Assembly (NCBI GenBank): GCA_030043155.1
Contig: JASHYE010000420.1
Location: 1-18,550, forward strand
Source: Candidatus Acidiferrales bacterium
Lineage (GTDB): Bacteria; Acidobacteriota; Terriglobia; Acidoferrales; UBA7541
Direction: 5' to 3'
DNA: 18,550 bases
Part shown: positions 14,668 to 18,550 of the stretch, in pieces
Layout of the letters: each line of letters starts with the position of its first letter
Position numbering within the stretch: position 1 is the first letter of the stretch
Program-made: the position numbers and the translations under genes
The notes under the pieces: model-generated
What the model was told of the DNA's origin: nothing
The model's input: only the letters and a program-made list of their open reading frames with translations
Database searches by the model: none

Positions 14668-15107
14668 AGTGAATCGCGGCATTTTGGGCAACGTTTAGCG
14701 GTCAGGAATCCTCACAAAATAATCACCCGTATACCGGCGCCGGCGTCGGATGTATGCCCGATGGCGAGTGGAAATTCTGGTCGGGGATGAGAGTGAGTTC
14801 TGTTACTAAAGTACAGTACCGCTGTTGAACGTGTGCATCGTCTAATGGACAGGAAGAAAAATGAGGCGTGTTACAATGGAGAAGAGAGACGACCATAATG
14901 TGCAAGAAATTGGACAAGATTATGGGGCGGTAAGCTGATCAGCCGTAATCCGCAGAATTGAAAGAAGGTAGCGAATCGGGCGTTCGGCACGGGAATTGAC
15001 TGGAACTTTGGGTATGCAGAGCGAATCCAAAAGACAGAGCTTCCGCAACCTAAGGACGGCACGGGAAGTGCAGGAGAATAAGTAAGAACTCAAGAGGAAG
15101 CAGCCCA
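14668..15107 (+). other. 440-base gap between lolC and lolD, no credible gene
   Basis: No confident gene, RNA or terminator is seen here. Contents noted: a 10-base palindrome CCGGCGCCGG at 14734-14743; a weak promoter-like site at 14869-14877; and short open stretches, the longest reading KKVANRAFGTGIDWNFGYAE and ending at a TAA near 15081, with no start codon and an in-frame TGA just upstream. This stretch could be the decayed end of a former gene, but that is speculative. The lolD ribosome site (GAGGAAG) lies at its far end. Confidence 0.6.
14869..14877 (+). promoter_or_regulatory. possible extended -10 promoter upstream of lolD-clpC
   Basis: TGTTACAAT fits an extended -10 element. TGGACA at 14846-14851 is a 5-of-6 match to TTGACA but is 20 bases away, longer than ideal. 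It would give a leader of over 200 bases for lolD. Weak evidence. Confidence 0.25.
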
Positions 15108-15917
15108 ATGGCCAGCTCAATTTCAGGAACGATCGAGGACCACCCGCCAATCACGGCCGGGCGGGATTCGCGACCGCTGGTGCGTGCTGAGGTGCTGCGA
15201 AAAGTTTTTCGTTCCGCAACAACGGAGGTCGTCGCGCTGGGAGGAATTAGCCTGGCGGTTGAGCGCGGCGAGATGATTGCGCTGATTGGGCCGTCGGGAT
15301 CAGGAAAAAGCACTCTGCTGCACCTGTTAGCCGCGCTAGACACGCCGACGAGCGGTACAGTATACTTCGCCGGAAATTCCTTGGCAGAGTTTGCGGAAAA
15401 TGAATTGGTGGAATTCCGCAGCCGCGAGGTGGGGTTTGTCTGGCAGAGGCATCAACTTCTTGCGGACTTCACTGCCGCGGAAAATGTGGCAATGCCGCTG
15501 CTGATTCGGGGGAACGCTTCGGGAGAAGCTCTGGGTACGGCGCGCGCGTGGCTCGATGAAGTGGGCTTGTCGGAGCGCGCGAAGCACCGAACCGGCGAAC
15601 TCTCAGGCGGCGAGCAGCAGCGAGTGGCAATTGCCCGGGCCTTGGTGACTCGGCCAAAGCTGCTTCTGGCCGATGAGCCGACCGGCGATTTGGACGAGCG
15701 AAATACGGAGTCGATCTTCGAGCTCATGCAGCGCTTGCACCGGTCTCATCGTCTGACTTCGATTCTAGCAACCCACAATTCTCTTCTGGCGCAGCGCGCT
15801 GATCGCGTGCTGGCGTTGGAACATGGCTTGTTGATGCCGGATGATGCGAAATTCGCGCATCGCGCTTCCGGGCGCGGCGCGACAAGGGAGTCTACGGCTC
15901 CAGAAGGGCGCGGGTGA
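15108..15917 (+). CDS. lolD: LolD-type lipoprotein-releasing ABC transporter ATPase
   Basis: A 269-residue cytosolic ATPase that would power the LolC/E permease. Walker A is GPSGSGKS (61-68), the Q-loop region [20 protein letters not shown] (109-128) is LolD-like, the signature is LSGGEQQ (165-171), Walker B is LLLADEPT (185-192), and the switch His is His223 in ATHN. An N-terminal extension of about 25 residues and a polar C-terminal tail of about 25 residues make it longer than E. coli LolD (233). MacB- or FtsE-type ATPases share these motifs, but the neighbouring lysS-lolC and the Q-loop region favour LolD. The ribosome site GAGGAAG precedes the ATG by about 7 bases. clpC starts 3 bases after its stop. 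Confidence 0.9.
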   Translation: MASSISGTIEDHPPITAGRDSRPLVRAEVLRKVFRSATTEVVALGGISLAVERGEMIALIGPSGSGKSTLLHLLAALDTPTSGTVYFAGNSLAEFAENELVEFRSREVGFVWQRHQLLADFTAAENVAMPLLIRGNASGEALGTARAWLDEVGLSERAKHRTGELSGGEQQRVAIARALVTRPKLLLADEPTGDLDERNTESIFELMQRLHRSHRLTSILATHNSLLAQRADRVLALEHGLLMPDDAKFAHRASGRGATRESTAPEGRG

Positions 15918-15920
15918 CCC

Positions 15921-18344
15921 GTGTTTGAACGCTACACAGAAAAGGCTCGGCGCGTCATTTTCTTCGCGCGATATGAAGCGAGCCAGTATGGCAGCCCGAA
16001 TATTGAAACGGAGCATTTGCTGCTCGGCCTGCTCCGCGAAGACAAAGGGCTAGCCAATCGTTTTCTGCGCACCCACGGCTCGATTGAATCCATACGCAAG
16101 GAAATCGAAACACGGATCACGGTACGCGAGCGCATTTCCACTTCAGTCGAAGTGCCACTGAGCCAGGAATGCCGCCGGATTTTGAATTACGCAGCGGAAG
16201 AGGCGGAGCGTTTGAATCACAAGCACGTGGGGACGGAGCACCTGCTGCTGGGAATTCTGCGCGAAGAGAAATCGTTTGGCGCGGAGATTCTGCAGGAGCG
16301 CGGGCTGCGGCTGTCCAGCGTGCGCGAAGAGCTCGCGCGGACGGCGGGCGAAAAAGTGCCGGTGAATCGGCCGAAAGAGACTTCGCTGCTTGCGGAATTC
16401 AGCCGCGATTTGACGCAGGCGGCAATGGATGGGCAACTGGATCCGCTGGTCGGACGGGACCGCGAGCTGGAGCGTGCAATTCAGATTCTTTGCCGCCGAA
16501 CCAAGAACAATCCGGTCCTGATTGGCGAGCCGGGAGTAGGGAAAACCGCGATTGTTGAGGGGCTGGCCCAGCGGATTGCCGATGGGGATGTGCCGCCATT
16601 TCTGGCTGACAAGAGGATTTTGTCGCTGGACCTTTCGCTGATTGTTGCCGGGACGAAGTATCGCGGGCAATTCGAAGAGCGGCTCAAAACCATCATGAAG
16701 GAGCTGATGGAGAGCCAGAACGCGATCGTGTTCATCGACGAATTGCACACGCTGGTAGGCGCGGGTTCGGCGGAGGGTTCGCTGGATGCGGCGAACATTT
16801 TGAAACCAGCGCTGAGCCGCGGCGAGATTCAATGCATTGGAGCAACGACGCCGGGCGAATATCGGAAATCGGTCGAAAAGGATCGCTCGCTGGAGCGGCG
16901 CTTCCAGTCAGTGAAGGTTTCCGCGCCGAATGAAGATGAAGCCATTCGCGTTTTACAGGGCGTTCGGGATCGCTATGAAAAGTTCCACGCTGTGTCCTAC
17001 ACAGATGAAGCGATTCAATATGCGGTTTACCTTTCGAACCGTTATATTCCCGACAGATTTCTACCCGATAAGGCAATTGATTTGATCGATGAGTCCGGCG
17101 CACGCGTGAAATTGCGTCAGGCGATGCTGCCGGAGGAAGTTTCCGAGGCACAGAAGCGTGTGAAATTCATTACGCACCGCATGGAAACGGCGATTGCGAA
17201 TCATGAATTCGAGAAGGCGCGTTTCTATTCCGAGGAGGAGCGCAAGGAGAAAGAGAACCTGCGCGCGCTGCGGGAAAAATTGAAGATCGACGATTCATCC
17301 ACCGGAACCGTTACGCGCGAGGACATTGAAGAGGTGGTGGCGCGGTGGACCGGCGTAGCGGTGACTGCGATTAAAGAAGACGAGCAGCAGAAGCTGCTGC
17401 GAATTGAAGAAGAGCTGCACAAACGGGTGATCAGCCAGGATAAAGCGATCACGGCGCTGGCGCGTGCGATTCGACGCAGCCGTGCGGGATTGAAAGCGCC
17501 GGGCCGGCCGGTAGGGTGCTTCCTCTTTCTTGGTCCGACTGGTGTTGGAAAGACCGAGGTGGCGCGGCGTCTTGCAGAGTTTTTGTTTGGAAGCGAGAAA
17601 TCGCTGATCCGTTTCGATATGTCCGAGTATATGGAGAAGCACTCGGTCTCGAAGCTGATCGGCGCGCCTCCGGGATATGTGGGTTATGAGGAAGGCGGCC
17701 AGCTAACCGAGCGCGTAAGGCGCACCCCATATTCGATTATTTTGCTGGACGAAATCGAGAAGGCGCATCCCGACGTATACAACATTTTGCTGCAGGTTTT
17801 CGAGGACGGACAATTGACCGACGGGCTCGGGAATACGGTCGATTTCCGCAATACCATCTTGATTTTGACTTCGAACATCGGCGCCCGCGCTCTGCACAAG
17901 CAGGCGACGATGGGTTTCCAGTCCCTCGGCGAATCCCAGGCGAAGAGCCTGGATGACGTGGTAATGAACGAGGTAAAGCGGGTTTTCAATCCTGAATTTC
18001 TGAACCGTCTGGATGAGGTGATTCTGTTCAACGCGCTGACCGACGAAGATCTGCTGCGCATAATTGATTTGCTCGTAAGCCAGATTAACGATACTCTCGT
18101 GCACCGCCAAGTGCAGATTCAGATGACGCCTGAGGCGCGGCAGTGGATTTTGGAGAAAACGTGCACGGATCGCAACTACGGTGCACGACCGCTCCGTCGC
18201 GCGCTTCAGAAGTACGTCGAGGATCCGCTCTCGGAGGCGCTGATTCAAGGCGGGCTTCAACGCCCGGCCATCATGGAGATTTATCTGACGGCTGATGGCT
18301 TGGGCTTCCGACCGGTGGTAGAAGCAACCCCAGTGGCCCACTAA
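15921..18344 (+). CDS. clpC: ClpC-type AAA+ unfoldase (Clp/Hsp100 ATPase)
   Basis: An 807-residue Hsp100 unfoldase that threads substrates into ClpP or acts alone as a disaggregase. It starts at GTG, 3 bases after lolD. Two Clp N-repeats cover about 1-145 ([20 protein letters not shown] and [20 protein letters not shown]). NBD1 has Walker A GEPGVGKT (202-209), Walker B FIDE (271-274) and probable arginine fingers at 326-327. A short UVR-like middle segment ([18 protein letters not shown], about 430-448) marks ClpC rather than ClpB, which has a long coiled-coil M-domain. NBD2 has Walker A GPTGVGKT (538-545), pore loop GYVGYE (585-590) and Walker B IILLDE (606-611). ATMGFQS (662-668) fits a ClpP-binding loop of the (L/I/V)GF type. 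ClpP itself is not in the window. Confidence 0.95.
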   Translation: MFERYTEKARRVIFFARYEASQYGSPNIETEHLLLGLLREDKGLANRFLRTHGSIESIRKEIETRITVRERISTSVEVPLSQECRRILNYAAEEAERLNHKHVGTEHLLLGILREEKSFGAEILQERGLRLSSVREELARTAGEKVPVNRPKETSLLAEFSRDLTQAAMDGQLDPLVGRDRELERAIQILCRRTKNNPVLIGEPGVGKTAIVEGLAQRIADGDVPPFLADKRILSLDLSLIVAGTKYRGQFEERLKTIMKELMESQNAIVFIDELHTLVGAGSAEGSLDAANILKPALSRGEIQCIGATTPGEYRKSVEKDRSLERRFQSVKVSAPNEDEAIRVLQGVRDRYEKFHAVSYTDEAIQYAVYLSNRYIPDRFLPDKAIDLIDESGARVKLRQAMLPEEVSEAQKRVKFITHRMETAIANHEFEKARFYSEEERKEKENLRALREKLKIDDSSTGTVTREDIEEVVARWTGVAVTAIKEDEQQKLLRIEEELHKRVISQDKAITALARAIRRSRAGLKAPGRPVGCFLFLGPTGVGKTEVARRLAEFLFGSEKSLIRFDMSEYMEKHSVSKLIGAPPGYVGYEEGGQLTERVRRTPYSIILLDEIEKAHPDVYNILLQVFEDGQLTDGLGNTVDFRNTILILTSNIGARALHKQATMGFQSLGESQAKSLDDVVMNEVKRVFNPEFLNRLDEVILFNALTDEDLLRIIDLLVSQINDTLVHRQVQIQMTPEARQWILEKTCTDRNYGARPLRRALQKYVEDPLSEALIQGGLQRPAIMEIYLTADGLGFRPVVEATPVAH

Positions 18345-18417
18345 AGAATCCTACACGCGCATGTCGGGCAGCGAACAGCATGCCTGGCGGGGGAGCCAAG
18401 ATATTGGATGGCGGAGC

Positions 18418-18443
18418 GCGGCTTTGACTTCTGGCAAAGCCGC
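18418..18443 (+). other. 9-bp perfect hairpin after clpC
   Basis: GCGGCTTTG (18418-18426) pairs with CAAAGCCGC (18435-18443) around an 8-base loop. No T-run follows on the plus strand, so it is not a standard Rho-independent terminator. It overlaps one of the possible start codons of the next gene. It may be an attenuating or processing hairpin between clpC and that gene. Confidence 0.55.
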
Positions 18444-18550
18444 AGAGAGGAAAGCTTGTCCCTACGGCGCACTGTTCGTCGTAAGCGTGTGCGCTTTTCT
18501 GCTCCTCGGTGTTTTTCTTCCTTCTGTTTGCGCGCAGCAAACCGCCACTC
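18424..18550 (+). CDS. start of an exported protein (cut by window edge)
   Basis: The last 75 or so bases encode LFVVSVCAFLLLGVFLPSV followed by CAQQTAT, a convincing hydrophobic core and signal-peptidase site (C-A-Q or A-Q). In this frame a TTG at 18424 gives a basic N-region (TSGKAAERKA) and has GGAG about 8 bases upstream. A better ribosome site (GAGAGGAAA, 18445-18453) precedes a TTG at 18456, but that TTG is in a different frame (MSLRRTVRRKRV). Start and frame are therefore uncertain, and the family of the protein cannot be told from this fragment. It would be the next gene after clpC. Confidence 0.45.
   Translation, partial: MTSGKAAERKACPYGALFVVSVCAFLLLGVFLPSVCAQQTAT

Noticed and set aside
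14830..14856. tRNA-like D-arm sequence (GCATCGTCTAATGGACAGGA)
   Set aside because: It resembles the 5' part of a tRNA-Gln/Glu, but no anticodon arm, T-arm or matching acceptor stem follows. It is most likely chance; a tRNAscan or alignment could settle it.
14844..14935. Very short open frames after lolC (about 11-20 codons)
   Set aside because: No ribosome site or recognisable sequence supports them, and several overlap each other in different frames.

Overview
The window looks like a chromosomal segment of an acidobacterium (phylum Acidobacteriota, Terriglobia-like), GC-rich and densely coded. This is an inference from gene content: two ECF sigma / zinc-finger anti-sigma operons carrying DUF4097 proteins, a lysS-lolC-lolD-clpC block, and Gram-negative envelope functions. 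I see no insertion sequence, CRISPR array, rRNA or complete tRNA gene.

Layout. (1) Positions 1-2035, minus strand: recG, cut at its 3' end by the window edge. (2) 2279-7279, plus strand: an envelope-regulatory operon of ECF sigma factor, a membrane anti-sigma factor with a HEAT-repeat exported half, two exported DUF4097 proteins and a secreted tandem-PDZ protein, ended by a Rho-independent terminator at 7311-7340. (3) 7356-10932, minus strand: a second, convergent operon of ECF sigma, anti-sigma, one DUF4097 protein, shikimate kinase (aroK) and a secreted protein of unknown function, all overlapping or nearly touching. (4) 11054-11755, minus strand: an unrecognised 233-residue protein, divergent from (5) lysS-lolC (11867-14667), with a promoter visible for each. 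(6) A 440-base gap, then lolD-clpC (15108-18344), and the first bases of another exported protein at the window end.

How the genes may work together. Each sigma/anti-sigma pair is expected to sense an envelope signal through the membrane anti-sigma factor and release the sigma factor to transcribe its own operon. The exported products (DUF4097 beta-solenoids and the PDZ protein) would then act in the periplasm or at the cell surface. LolC/LolD belong to lipoprotein trafficking, and ClpC is a cytosolic unfoldase, so much of the window concerns envelope and protein quality. The least familiar material is the first sigma operon: a zf-HC2/TM/HEAT anti-sigma factor, a DUF4097 protein with nine exact 18-residue tandem repeats, and a helical motif shared by that protein and the PDZ protein.
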